Assembly: GCF_042453785.1 (NCBI RefSeq)
Contig: NC_091668.1
Span: forward strand, 813,501 to 877,500
Reading direction: 5' to 3'
Length of the DNA stretch: 64,000 bases
From: Malus domestica
Lineage: Eukaryota > Streptophyta > Magnoliopsida > Rosales > Rosaceae
Part shown: positions 11,380 to 21,879 of the stretch, in pieces
How the letters are laid out: every line of letters begins with the position of its first letter
How positions within the stretch are numbered: the first letter of the stretch is position 1
The notes under the pieces: model-generated
Databases searched by the model: none
The model's input: the letters and a program-made list of their open reading frames with translations, nothing else
What the model was told of the DNA's origin: nothing
Position numbers and translations under genes: made by a program

Positions 11380-12761
11380 GTGCAGCCCACAACGCCTAGC
11401 AAGTTGACTCAAGAATTTGAGGGTCAAAATGAGTCCTCCACCCAAAGTGATCGCAACCCTGATGATATGCGATACTTTTGATTTTGAAGAAGTAGCGGAT
11501 GAATCGACACGTGTTTTGTTGTGCTTGTCTCCACATGCTTTAATGTATCATTTTCCATTCCTTAAATGTTCTCCAGGCAAATGTGGCATCTTCTCGAGTT
11601 CCTCAGCTCAGACTCTTTCTGCTGAGTTGAGTGTGCAGGCTGCAAGTTGAGTGTACAGGCTGCATTCTTCTCTACTTGTTTCTTCTGCACGTTGTCTCCA
11701 CATGCTGCAAGGTATCATTTTCACTTGTCTTATCTGTTTTCCAGGAAGATGTGGCAGCTTCTTTGGAAGTACAGCAGTAGTGGAAGACGAGTACTTGAGA
11801 GCAATGCCAGGTAAGCAACCAGGCAAAAGTTCCAGGTAGTCGATTCCTTACCCGAGTTTGAGTGGAGGTTTCGGCATATTGTTTTCTTTATCCTTGTCTT
11901 TGTAGGTAAGAACAAGGACAAAGGAAAGGACATGGAGAAAGCATGATATGAGATACTCTTGCTTTCTACCCTGGTGATATGAGATACTTTTGCTTTGGTG
12001 TCATTTGCTTGCAAAGGTCCCCCAAGGAATAAGGAACACTGAGTGACTCGAGAGGGTTTGTTGGAAATGCATTCTCAGAGATGAAGAAAGGTTGAGTATG
12101 TCTGCCTTGCTATGGAGGGTGAATGTGGACAGTTATAAGAAGTTCTTTAATACCTGTAGATGTACTATTCTTTCACTCATGTCGGCAACCGTTGAGTGAT
12201 TGATCAGTATGGCTTCACGTGCTTTTCTTTTTCATCAGAAATCTTTGACAAATTGTCCGTAATTTTCGCCAAGCTGAGTGTGCATGTGACATGTGTTGAC
12301 GAGGCTGAAAAAGACTGGCGCCTCTTCGATATCTGGGATTGGTGCTTCGACAAACTGCCCGTGATTTTCGCAAAGCTGAGTGTGCATGTGACAGATGGTG
12401 ACACGTCTGGAAAAGCAGATGCCTTTCCGATTTCTGAGTTTGCCTCTTCGAGTTCTGAGCTCCGTCGAGTGCAGAGGTTGCATGTGACAAGTGCGGACAA
12501 ATCTGGAAATGAAGATTGGCCCATGTTTTCTGAGAAAGCCCAGCTTTTGAAAAAGCTAGCACTTCTTCGATTTTTGAATTGGCCTCTTCGAATTTTGAGC
12601 TCACCTCTTCGATCTCTGAAATCCCATTGAGTGCTGATTTTTTATAGAGGCACGCAGTTTGTTTCAAAGCACACTTGAATTTTTTTGCTTGTAGAAACTC
12701 CCTTCTTGCACTTCTAAGATCTTGATTTGTCCGACCTCTTCTTTCTTCAACACCTTTGAAA
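11380..12761. other. Internal region of LTR element 1 without recognisable proteins
   Basis: Contains short repeats such as GCTGAGTGTGCATGTGACA (12258-12400) and CCACATGCT modules (11532-11705). Short open frames occur on both strands, but none shows a retroviral enzyme motif. Confidence 0.5.
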
Positions 12762-13370
12762 ATGTCTGGCCCTTCCGACCGTCGTTTTGACTTGAACCTT
12801 AGTGAAGAGGCAGTCCCGCCTTCTCCAGACAATATATGGCGCTCATCATTCATATCCCCTACTAGTCCTCTTACTGTTGGGGATTCGGTGATGAAGAATG
12901 ATATGACCGCTGCGGTGGTGGCCCAGAACCTTGTCACTCCCAAAGATAACAGACTACTTTCCAAACAGTCTGATAAGTTGGCTGTTAAGGATTCTCTGGC
13001 TCTCAGTGTGCAGTGTGCAGGTTCTGTGTCTAATATGGCCCAACGTCTATTTGCTCGAACTCGTCAAGTTGAATCATTAGCGGCCGAAGTGATGAGTCTC
13101 AAACAGGAGATTAGAGGGCTCAAGCATGAGAATAAACAGTTGCACATGCTCAGACATAACTATGCTACAAACATGAAGAGGAAGATTGACCAGTTGCATG
13201 AATCTGATGGTCAGATTTTACTTGATCATCAGAGGTTTGTGAGTTTGTTCCAACAACATTTGCCTTCGTCTTCTGGGGCTGTACCGCGTAATGAAGCTCC
13301 AAATGATCAACCTCCGGCTCTTCTTTTTCCCGGAGTTCCGCCAAGTGATGAGGCGCCATATGATCAATGA
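12762..13370 (+). CDS. Antisense coiled-coil ORF of LTR element 1, 202 aa
   Basis: Open from ATG at 12762. The protein opens MSGPSDRRFDLNLSEE. From about residue 95 to 145 it has a heptad-rich segment (FARTRQVESLAAEVMSLKQE, then IRGLKHENKQLHML) predicted to form a coiled coil, then a Pro-rich tail with two APNDQ/APYDQ repeats. It lies on the plus strand while the element's polypurine tract and TATA box point to minus, so it is antisense to the genomic RNA. Antisense extra ORFs are known in some plant Ty3-type elements. I recall similar proteins being annotated in rose-family genomes, but have not checked. Function unknown; no enzymatic motif. Confidence 0.6.
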   Translation: MSGPSDRRFDLNLSEEAVPPSPDNIWRSSFISPTSPLTVGDSVMKNDMTAAVVAQNLVTPKDNRLLSKQSDKLAVKDSLALSVQCAGSVSNMAQRLFARTRQVESLAAEVMSLKQEIRGLKHENKQLHMLRHNYATNMKRKIDQLHESDGQILLDHQRFVSLFQQHLPSSSGAVPRNEAPNDQPPALLFPGVPPSDEAPYDQ

Positions 13371-13671
13371 AGGCTCCTTATATTTGCTACTTGCACATTT
13401 GTAAAAAAAATTTGTTTGCATGTAGAATGCAATTTTATGTAATCTTTCCAGAGAAATAAATAAAATGGACTTTACTTCTCTCAATGCATTTTTTTTTTCA
13501 ACCATCTTCTGCTTTTGTGTTAGACATCCCTATTTCCATTATTGCCCTGTGTTGCCTTCAACAAAAGGCAAATCTTTGACAACTTGCACATACACACCAC
13601 ATCAAAAATTTATACTTTCTTATTTGCTTTCGGTGCCACTACCTTTCTTTACAATTATTATTTTTTTTTTT

Positions 13672-14526
13672 AATCATGCACCCACCCATTATTATTTTTA
13701 TATATTATTATTATTTTTTCATATGGTGCAATCCGCACCATCCCACCTCCCTACTTTCTTTTGCTCCTTCTTTTCAAAATGGGCTGATGGTGATGATCCT
13801 TTATAAAAAAAAAAATTTTAATCATGCACCCACCCATTATTTTTTATATATTATTATTATTTTTTCATATGGTGCAATCTGCACCATCCCACCTCCCTAC
13901 TTTCTTTTGCTCCTTCTTTTCAAAATGGGCTGATGGTGATGATCCTTTATAATTTTGTTTTTTTTTTACATGGTGCGGATTGCACCATATGAAAAAATAA
14001 TAATAATATATAAAAAATAATGGGTGGGTGCATGATTTAAAAAAAAAAAAAAAAAAAAGGGTTTCAGGAATGGTGCACCGCACCATGTAAAAAAAAATTA
14101 TAAAGGATCATCACCATCAACCCATTTTGAAAAGAAGGAGCAAAAGAAAGTAGGGAGGTGGGATGGTGTGGATTGCACCATATGAAAAAATAATAATAAT
14201 ATATAAAAAATAATGGGTGGGTGCATGATTAAAAAAAAAAATAATTATAAAGGATCATCACCATTAGCCCATTTTGAAAAAGAAGGAGCAAAAGAAAGTA
14301 GGGAGGTGGGATGGTGCGGATTGCACCATATGAAAAAATAATAATAATATATAAAAAATAATGGGAGGGTGCATGATTAAAAAAAAAAAAATTATAAGAG
14401 ATCATCACCATCAGCCCATTTTGAAAAGGAGCAAAAGAAAGTAGGGAGGTGGGATGGTGCGGATTGCACCATATGAAAAAATAATAATAATATGTAAAAA
14501 AAATAATGGGTGGGTGCATGATTAAA
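13672..14526. repeat. Head-to-head array of ~135-bp repeats (2 forward, 4 reversed)
   Basis: Forward units run from AATCATGCACCCACCC through CATATGGTGCAAT and CAAAATGGGCTGATGGTG to CCTTTATAA at about 13672-13805 and 13818-13953. Reversed units lie at about 13969-14038 (short), 14086-14232, 14245-14378 and 14391-14524. The junction at 13954-14086 makes a large imperfect palindrome. The array abuts the right LTR, where the primer-binding site is expected. Confidence 0.85.
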
Positions 14527-14538
14527 AAAAAAAGAAAA

Positions 14539-15517
14539 AGTGAACACGAAAATTTCCTGAAAGAAAAGAGACAAGAACAACGTGCACAAAATAATATTTG
14601 TATTTGATGATTTTGGGTTAAAATCTCTCTTAAAATTTGATTATCTGATTCAATCTCCGTAAGCTGTTGATTTGTAGATGTGCGATTGATCCAAAGGGCC
14701 GTTGGGCTTGATCTAAGGATGAACGTTCTTCAAAGGCCGTGGGCTTGATCTTGAATGTGGATTTGAACGGATCTTCAAGGAGCCGTTGGGGCTTGATCTT
14801 GAGGATGAGCGTTTCTTCAAGGGTCGTTGAAACTTGATCTTGAATAACGGTGATGAACGGATCTTCAAGGGCTTTTGGGCTTGATCTTGAAGAACAGTGA
14901 TGAACGGTTGGATGTATGGATTTGTCGACGTTGTTGATCCAAAGGGGCATTGGGGCTTGATCTTAGAATGAACGGATGATGAACGATGAACACTTTCTTC
15001 AAGGGCCGTTGGGGTTTGATCTTGAATTGGTGGAAGTTCTTCAAGGGCCTTTGAGGCTTGATCTTGAATTGGTGGAAGTTCTTCAAAGGGCCGTCGGGGC
15101 TTGATCTTGAAGGTGGATGATTGTTGATCCAAGAGCCGTCGGGGCTTGATCTGGGAAGAACGATGAACGAAGAACGACGAGGGCTTTCTTGATTCTTCGG
15201 GAACCTGGATGCTTGAGAGCTTCGGAGTTTCAGAGTTTCAGAGCTTCAAGGTTTTGGTGTAATATGAATTCCTCCCCTTAAATGAATGAAATTGGCTTCT
15301 ATTTATAGAATTTTCCAATGCCTAATTTTGAATATAATATTCCAGATGAAATAAGTCATTTCTGCCAGGTGTTGACACGTGTCCTGTTTGATGACTTTTC
15401 CGACTCATTTCAATTTTTCATCGAATCACACGCTACGTGTAAAATTTATGTAATACATGAGCGTTGAAACTTTGATTTATCGGTCAACATTTATTTACCA
15501 AAATTTCGATGTCTACA
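14539..15517 (-). repeat. Right (5') LTR of element 1
   Basis: Direct repeat of 9658-10685 with a few unit losses and point changes. Its right end is the canonical TCTACA, followed by ATTAC. Confidence 0.85.
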
Positions 15518-15677
15518 ATTACAAAATACCAAATGTCCAAAGATATGAAAATTGAAGGGAGTTGTGTTTCAAGATTGAGAAACCTTGCACGTTTTCATCA
15601 ATCACCAAGGAAAATAGTATTGAAACTTTGGCTTGATATATTATCTTCAAAGGTTATATTGACGATATTTTCACTAA

Positions 15678-16040
15678 CACTATGTTTGAAAGAAGAAATT
15701 TAAGATTACTAAGGAATTTTAAAATGACGAAAATTGAAATGACCAGATTTTATTTTCAAGAATTTGTAAATTTTCTTGTTTGGTTAATCTAAAAGAACAA
15801 TGGAATTGAATATTGAATTTGTTATTTTTAAACTCTAAATCATAGAAATTGGGAAATGACACCTATTTACATGGAATTTGAACTTGGGAATTGAAGGTCC
15901 CAAATTCCAAGTTTTTTTTCCACGCGAAAATTCTAAATTTCTATGTTTATGAATTCAAACAAGGAAATTGGTGCATGTTAATTTATAAATTCTAATTTTT
16001 ACCAAAATTTCAAGTTTATTTCTCTCATCCAAACATAGTG
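15678..16040. mobile_element. Tourist-like (Harbinger-type) MITE, 363 bp
   Basis: Ends CACTATGTTTGAAAGA and, inverted, CACTATGTTTGGATGAGAG, with the 3-bp direct repeat TAA on both sides (15675-15677 and 16041-16043). A 3-bp TWA target is typical of Harbinger elements. The interior is AT-rich and non-coding. Confidence 0.75.
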
Positions 16041-16043
16041 TAA

Positions 16044-17103
16044 AGCTTTCCACATTAGCACTCTCTTCCACATATTTCCACATTAGCCTCTCTTCCACAT
16101 AAATTATGTATCAAAAACCAAACATTGTAAACCATTCAAATTACGGTTTTGCACTCAAATAATTGTTATTAATTTTGCACTCAAATAAAAATCATTGTTA
16201 ATAATTGTAAACCATTCAAAACTGACCAAAAACCGTAAGTGTTAGCCCACCCTTTTTTTTTTTTTTTTTTTTATGGAAAATAGAACCAAGGAACTAATGT
16301 AGGCCTAAGGTCAACAAAAATCAGGTCCGACGAGCTAAAAAATAAAAGTTGCTTTGTTTTACTAGTACAGTAACGTAGGCAAGTCACTGAAATAACAAGA
16401 GAAAAGAACCCTGCTTACTGCCATAAATTCCAAGCCAAACGCAGGCAAGTCGCTAATCGAATTGGAAGGTCCTAAAACGGCAAACTCTTTCACCGATTTG
16501 TTCAGTATCATCGGGAATCTGGATCACACACACTACTCAAATTGCAAGACTTACTGCTACCTACTAAGAAACAACACTTGATATCTATGAACATGCAGCT
16601 CGCTTAACGGCAATCCTACAATTCTGAACTATTGAGTAAGTTTACTGGTATTGCTACTACTCTAATTCAAGAAACGGAGACAAACCTCAACCGCATCTGT
16701 CGGAGAAATGGAAAACGTCTAGGTAGTTAAACACACATCTGAAAAGCATAACAACGAAAGTTATATCAATCACAAGTTTCTACCACCCGAAACTCCCACG
16801 ACAGGATGGCACATATCAAAGCATCATCCATTGCTCTAGACTCTGGACCAAACATTCACATTGACGGCGCAAACAAAGAACATGCAAGGCTATATAGCGA
16901 AAGGGGGCAATGAACACATAAGGCATCCAATGATTTGCTCCTAAACAATATATCCATGGAACCACAAAAGATGCAAAGGTTTAAGACAAATGCGGCGTCT
17001 CTCTCCAACTAAATTGCCGTTTGCAGCGTCTCTAAATCAGAAATACAAACGGGTTTAAACAAGATATAAAGCACCTACATGAACATGAAGTCCTTTGTGT
17101 ATT
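16044..17103. other. Gene-free spacer
   Basis: Holds a T-tract at about 16253-16272 and low-copy-looking sequence. I see no gene or clear element. The part nearest 17.5 kb probably includes the 3' flank of the RING gene. Confidence 0.4.
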
Positions 17104-17329
17104 GTGTTTGTGGGAATTGGATCCGCTCCAGACCTTAGTGTCCACAGCCTAGGGATCAATTCATCTGGGCCGCACAAATTGAATGCAACGGTCCCCATTA
17201 ACTTATTTTCCTGGCCCACCACACAACCAACGGCTCTGATTTCTTTTACACACCAATCAGCGGCCCAAATGATTTGATCCCTAGGCTTCGGACACTAAGG
17301 TCCAAAGCGTATCCAATTCCGTGTTTGTG
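17104..17329. mobile_element. Mutator-type MITE, 208 bp, with intact 9-bp TSD
   Basis: The element spans 17113-17320. Its two ends are ~60-bp inverted repeats, GGAATTGGATCCGCTCCAGA... and inverted GGAATTGGATACGCTTTGGA..., continuing through CCTTAGTGTCC and GCCTAGGGATCAA. The 9-bp target duplication GTGTTTGTG is identical at 17104-17112 and 17321-17329. TSD length and long terminal repeats assign it to Mutator-like elements. It sits about 220 bp beyond the stop codon of the RING gene. Confidence 0.9.
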
Positions 17330-17549
17330 TACCATGTGAGAAGACCGAGGCATTAAACATGAGCAAACACTAACAGAAAATTTGAGTTAAAATAAATTAT
17401 TTACATCCAGAAGAAAATGGGAAAACATGAAAACAAATATCAATTTCTTCTTCGAAACGACTACTAAGCTAATAACAAGCAAATAAAAGCAAGTAAATCA
17501 ATTACAAATGCACCAAGGAAAAGTGAGGAAATGGCGATACCGATTTCAA

Positions 17550-18674
17550 TCAATGAGAGATTGAATTATCTCCGCCAGAACTGGAAGCTCCAGCCGCGCT
17601 AACAGACACAGCTCGCTTCTTCCTCTCCTCCTCGTATTCCGGATCATCGGTTGGCAGCTCGAACCGGCAAACCGGGCAAGTATTTCTGGAACTCAGCCAA
17701 GGAACGATGCAATCGCCGTGGTAACCATGCCCACACGGCAGCTTCTTCGACATGTCACCAACATTCACCATGTCCTTGCATATGGCGCACACCACGGCCT
17801 CATCCTCTGCCGCAATCTTGACCGATGGTAACTCCGACACAGCATTCTTCCCCGCCGGTGGAGCCCCTCTCCTTCCAGCATTATCGCTCTCAGCCAAGGT
17901 CTGCAGCAAAGCCTCATAGCCGGCTGCGTCCACGTAATCCTCGGGATTGCCGATGTACCGGTCCGATTCGGGCATTTCGAGCCGGAATTCGATCGAATTG
18001 TCCTCCAGCCCCATCAAGATCTCGGCCCAATCCAGAATCCGGTTCCTCCCGCTGCTCGCTCGGGTTGCAATCTCTCGGATGTGGAGACGAAGCACGTCTC
18101 GACGATGTCGTCGCATGTCTTCTTCATCTCTCTCTTGCTGATCTTCCTGATTCTCTTCATCCTCGTTATCCGATCTATCTTCTTCTTCTTCCTCCTCCTC
18201 CTCCTCTTCTACTTCCTCTCCAGCTTCTTCGTTATCCTCGCCGTCGTGGTTGTGAAACTCGACACTGTGCGCATCTTCGTCGTCCTCGTCCTCGTCGTTG
18301 TCCCACCCCTCCATCTCAATCCTAAAGAAATCGTCATCAAGCGAGGGGTTTTCAGGCTGCGGCGGGGGCGCATCCTCCTCACGCGCCGCCTGAGCGATTA
18401 GCCTCAGCACCTGGAGAAATGGAGAGCCGAAAGTCGGGTCATCGACCTGATCGGACGATCGGGAAGGAGGATCCCACTGCGGATATGACGCGGCCGGGAT
18501 GGATTCGACGAAACCATTCTTGCACTCGTGGCAAACGATGTCAGGGAGATTCGCCACGGTTTCGATGGAGACGCGTTTGTTGCAGTGGTAGCACCAGTAC
18601 TCCATCGTCTCCGTCTCGGCCTCAGACGCAGATCGCGGCGGCGGCGGCGGCGTCTGGGATGGAGTTTCAGCCAT
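17550..18674 (-). CDS. Zinc-ribbon plus RING-H2 E3 ubiquitin ligase, 374 aa, intronless
   Basis: Starts at the ATG at 18674 (MAETPSQT); the open frame runs further upstream but without a better ATG. Residues 24-60 form a plant zinc-ribbon (YWCYHCNKRVSI, then CHECKNGFVE). Residues about 125-190 are a long Asp/Glu run. Residues 296-336 form a RING-H2 finger (CAIC...CGHGYHGDCIVPWL...CPVC) with all eight ligands. The order zinc-ribbon, acidic middle, C-terminal RING is that of plant RING ligases such as the CRT1/RDUF-like group. The role is transfer of ubiquitin from an E2 to unknown targets. The residues expected at the E2 interface are present (I after the first C pair; W in PWL). The Glu-rich stretch is a simple-repeat codon tract and could vary in length between alleles. 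Confidence 0.93.
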   Translation of the reverse strand: MAETPSQTPPPPPRSASEAETETMEYWCYHCNKRVSIETVANLPDIVCHECKNGFVESIPAASYPQWDPPSRSSDQVDDPTFGSPFLQVLRLIAQAAREEDAPPPQPENPSLDDDFFRIEMEGWDNDEDEDDEDAHSVEFHNHDGEDNEEAGEEVEEEEEEEEEEDRSDNEDEENQEDQQERDEEDMRRHRRDVLRLHIREIATRASSGRNRILDWAEILMGLEDNSIEFRLEMPESDRYIGNPEDYVDAAGYEALLQTLAESDNAGRRGAPPAGKNAVSELPSVKIAAEDEAVVCAICKDMVNVGDMSKKLPCGHGYHGDCIVPWLSSRNTCPVCRFELPTDDPEYEEERKKRAVSVSAAGASSSGGDNSISH

Positions 18675-19212
18675 AGGGTTTGGGTTTGGAATTAGAGGTC
18701 CGATACGGCCAATAAAGACCAAAAGAAAGACGAAGGAGCGGGGAAAGTGGGTGGGGGTTGCAGATTAGATTCTTGGGGACAAGTACGCCGAGAGTGCCAA
18801 AGGAGTGCTTCGGTGCTGCGAGGTGCTTGTTTCCCTTGCATTTGGTCCGTTGGATGAAACTTACAATTTGTTGATCTGTGGCGGAGAAAACATATCCTAT
18901 GAGAGTATAAAGTTGTTGGTAATGCAATAACTAAATAATGATTGGGGATTTTTTTCCTTTCTTTTTTTTTTTGGCAAATTTTTTCTTTTCTTTTTATGGA
19001 GAGGATTTTTTCAATAACTAAATAAATAAGAAAGATTCCATTCCTTAGAAAACTAGATTATAATGAAGAAATTTGGACAAATACAAAAAGATTATAATAA
19101 AAAAAGTAATCTTACACAGGTCCTCAAATCTAAATGCCCCTATGAGATATTAGCATTTTAATATACTAGTCATGCACATCATGCTTCTTCTTTTTTTTGT
19201 ATTTTCACGTTA
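18675..19212. other. Promoter and leader side of the RING gene, then spacer
   Basis: Divergent upstream sequence of the minus-strand RING gene. Nothing beyond AT-rich tracts (18.94-19.0 kb) is recognisable before the Mutator element. Confidence 0.4.
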
Positions 19213-19257
19213 TACATTATAGGGTAAAGTACAAAAAACTACCTTAACTATTGGTCT

Positions 19258-19588
19258 TGTTGATGCACAAAACCAGAGAGGTTTTGGAACAACGTAAATC
19301 CGACCGTGAATCTGCAAGAAAGTAAATAACACAAGATGTATCGTGGTTCACCCCAATGTTTGGGCTACGTCCACACTGATATTGTGAGGGAGCTTCTGAG
19401 GGTGAGAGAGCTCTTCCCCTTGCCTAAGAATTGGCCTCTTCAAATAAGGAGGGTGAGGAGTCCTTTTATAGACTAAGGGCTCCTCACTTATTACATATTT
19501 GCCCCTTCATTTATTACATAATTACATTTGAGTCCTCCGAGTATTTATACGAGATTTAAATACGAAGGCCCTAAGTATGGTACAAACA
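19258..19588 (-). repeat. 3' LTR of element 2
   Basis: Left-hand copy, 331 bp, ending TACAAACA next to the polypurine tract. Confidence 0.9.
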
Positions 19589-19603
19589 GTAGTCCCCCAA
19601 GTC
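19589..19603 (-). other. Polypurine tract of LTR element 2
   Basis: The minus strand reads GACTTGGGGGACTAC directly before the 3' LTR, the expected position for plus-strand priming. Confidence 0.75.
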
Positions 19604-19799
19604 TTCAGCCAATAGAGTCTTTTGGCTGGAGATTTAAAATTCAGTTCATGTGTGGACCGAAATAACTAGATGTCGTCTACAACTGATACTCGATATGAGG
19701 CGGTGCTCAATCTAAAATGATGTTTAACTAGAAGTGGCACATGTTGCGAGACTGCTCAGTTTGTGGCTTATGTTGCCTTGATTAGCTCGGCTTATGGCG

Positions 19800-20065
19800 T
19801 TGAATGTGAGGGAATCCCTTTTATAGAATAAGGGCTCGCTCCTCAATACATAAGTGATGGGTTAGGAGTGATGCTCGTGGCGAGGCGGTTGCTCAGCTGG
19901 CGGTGATGCTCTCTAATGAAGGTGAAGGAGTCCTTTTTATAAAATAAGGGTTCGCTCCTCAGTACATGAATAATGGGTGCTCTCTAATGAAAGTGAGGGA
20001 GTCCTTTTTATAGAATAAGGGTTCGCTCCTCAATACATAAATAATGGGTTAAAGTCCCCCTAGTA
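19800..20065. repeat. LTR-derived direct repeats inside LTR element 2
   Basis: Three copies of a ~50-bp block, GGAGTCCTTTTTATAGAATA then AGGGTTCGCTCCTCAATACAT, at about 19808, 19922 and 19997. The block resembles the LTR segment containing the same TATAGA motif, so it is probably a rearranged LTR piece. Confidence 0.7.
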
Positions 20066-20510
20066 TTTTTCATGAGGCCTAGTTGAGGTCTAATGTATGG
20101 TACATAATGTAATCCCCCAAGTCTTCGATCAATAGAGTATGTTGGCTGGAAACTTCAAATTGAATCCATATATGGGCCGAACTGGCGGTTGTTCGGAGAC
20201 GGTATTTGTATACCCTGCACTGAAGCTTTGTAGGTGAAGTTTTGCAAGTGAAGCTTTGAAGCTGGAGCTTTTGTAAATGAAGCTTTTGAAGCTGAAGCTT
20301 TCGAAGCTAGAGCTTTGTAAATGAAGCTTTCGAAGCTGATTGACATGAGTGATGCTCATGAATGTTTATGTTGATTGACATGAGTGATGTTCATGGATGT
20401 TGACATGAGTGATGCTCATGAATGTTGACATGAATGATGTTCATGAATGTTTATGTATGATTGACATGAGTGACGCTCATGAATGTTTGACATGAGTGAT
20501 GCTCATGTAT

Positions 20511-20825
20511 AATTTTGGAGTATTGAACGTACTTTTGATCACCTGGTTGGTGATAATAGCGGCAGACTGCAGAATAATTTTGGAGCACTCGGCGTACTTT
20601 TGATCACCTGGTTGGTGATAATAGCGGCAGGCTGCCAAATAATTTTGGAGTACTGGGTGTACTTTTGATCACCTAGTTGGTGATAATAGTGGCAGGATGT
20701 CGAATAATTTTGAAGTACTGGGCGTACTTTTGATCACCTGGTTAGTGATAATAGCAGTAGACTGCCGAATAATTTTTTGTAATATTGGACGTACTTTTGA
20801 TCACCTAATTGGTGATAATAGAAGG
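20511..20825. repeat. Five tandem 65-bp units inside LTR element 2
   Basis: Units start at 20511, 20576, 20641, 20706 and 20771. Each runs AATTTTGGAGTACTGGGCGT, ACTTTTGATCACCTGGTTGG, TGATAATAGCGGCAG. Upstream are shorter arrays: AAGCTTT-based units (20220-20340) and CATGAGTGATGCTCATGAAT units (20343-20508). Confidence 0.9.
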
Positions 20826-21261
20826 CCTGGCTCTTTTGGGCATATGGGTCTTCGCCCTCCACATAACATTACAGCCCATTATTTTGGGCTTACCCTTTTT
20901 TTTTTTAATTACCCTCTGATGTGGTTATACAAATGTCTCCGAAAGATAAGAAAAATAAAACACATCATTCAAAAAATAAGAAAAGTAAATCACATCATTC
21001 TGGTGAGATGTTTATTCCTTGCTTTTGCAGTATCCCCATGTGCCTCCCTTTTGCTTTCTGCTTTTTCTCGGTTTTTTTTCTGCTTTGCTTTTGCTTTTGT
21101 TTTCCTGCTTTGCTTTTGCTTTCTCTCTGTTTTTCTTTCTTTTGGCAGATGGCAGACAAAAGAAATAATAATAGACTGATTATTAAGAAAGCTTATCTTC
21201 TTCTTCGATCTAGTGGTCGGTTTTCCATACTAGATGATGGGAGTTTTGGGAGGCAGCATCC

Positions 21262-21340
21262 ATTGAGGAAGCAAAGGCGATGGTGAGGAGAGGTGAGACT
21301 CCGGCATTGGAGAGAATGCCTAGCCACACCGTGTAGTCGC
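21262..21340 (-). pseudogene. Captured thaumatin-like protein fragment
   Basis: The minus strand encodes CDYTVWLGILSNAGVSPLLT, the start of mature thaumatin-like proteins. It closely matches the intact paralogues at 39.5 kb and 50.3 kb in this window. Similarity fades after about 27 codons. Confidence 0.85.
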
Positions 21341-21394
21341 ATCAGAGATGAACTTCACAGCCTCGCTCTCACCTTGTGCCCGGATAATTGTAGC
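21338..21394 (-). pseudogene. Captured prohibitin fragment
   Basis: The minus strand encodes ATIIRAQGESEAVKFISDA, matching the RAEGESEAAKLISDA block of prohibitins (mitochondrial inner-membrane scaffold proteins of the SPFH family). Only about 19 residues remain. It is fused directly to the HSF fragment upstream and the thaumatin-like fragment downstream; three bases (GCA on the plus strand) are shared at the latter junction. Confidence 0.75.
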
Positions 21395-21395
21395 C

Positions 21396-21640
21396 CGCCT
21401 CTTCCTTCCCTGAAACCTTTCATTTGCAAACTCTCACCTGTCCGGATCAACCTTTCTGAACCCATAAGTGTTGAGCTGGAGAATGAAGCTTGAGAAATTG
21501 TTGTCCTTGAAGTGTTTGGGCAGCAGTCCTGGAGAATTCGTACAAGTCCTAAACAATGAAGTTCTGCCAAGCATCACTCCACGAAACGATCGAATCGGTT
21601 TATGGGTCGTCCACCATCTGAAATGTCTTGTTCAAGAAAC
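21396..21640 (-). pseudogene. Captured class A heat-shock transcription factor DNA-binding domain
   Basis: The minus strand reads KTFQMVDDP, stop, [16 protein letters not shown], stop, DLYEFSR, then after a one-base shift [20 protein letters not shown] and GFRKVDPDR, stop, EFANERFQ. This is most of the HSF DNA-binding domain, including the recognition helix segment. In plant HSF genes an intron usually interrupts this domain, but none is present here, which favours capture from spliced RNA. Three stops and a frameshift make it non-coding. Confidence 0.88.
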
Positions 21641-21879
21641 AACCACAACATCTACAGTTTCTTCTTTCACCTTTAGCAATTCAGCCGCTGGGTTCAGCAG
21701 AGCGGTGGAGGAAGAGGAAGAGGATGACCTGGTCAAAGTTTATGCCTTTGGAAAAAGTCACCGCCTTTTCTTTCTTTTTTTTCAGTTCAGTCACTTATTC
21801 TTTGGCACAATAAAGCTCGTTCTTAGCTTCTTCTAGATCTTTGGCACAATCAAGCTCGTTCTGTCAACTGGGTTCTGCC

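Larger units (their letters stand above)
9658..15517 (-). mobile_element. LTR retrotransposon 1, non-autonomous, 5.86 kb, minus orientation
   Basis: Two direct ~1 kb LTRs (9658-10685 and 14539-15517) start TGTGAACACG (first base changed in the right copy) and end CGATGTCTACA (one change in the left copy), flanked by ATTAC. Orientation is minus: beside the left LTR the minus strand reads GAAGTGGGGGCATT, a polypurine tract, and the LTR carries TATAAATAG on the minus strand. No gag, protease, reverse transcriptase or integrase is recognisable between the LTRs. Instead there are LTR-like tandem repeats (10.75-11.2 kb), an antisense ORF (12762-13370) and an inverted repeat array (13.67-14.52 kb). 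No TGGCGCC-type primer-binding site is seen next to the right LTR, so the copy should not be able to start reverse transcription. Confidence 0.85.

Noticed and set aside
17825..18676. Plus-strand open frames opposite the RING gene
   Set aside because: They mirror the Glu/Asp-rich and Pro-rich codons of the RING gene and have no domain of their own.
18675..18722. Longer N-terminus for the RING protein starting at 18722
   Set aside because: The upstream in-frame start is TTG, not ATG. The ATG at 18674 gives the expected length and leaves the zinc-ribbon near the N-terminus.
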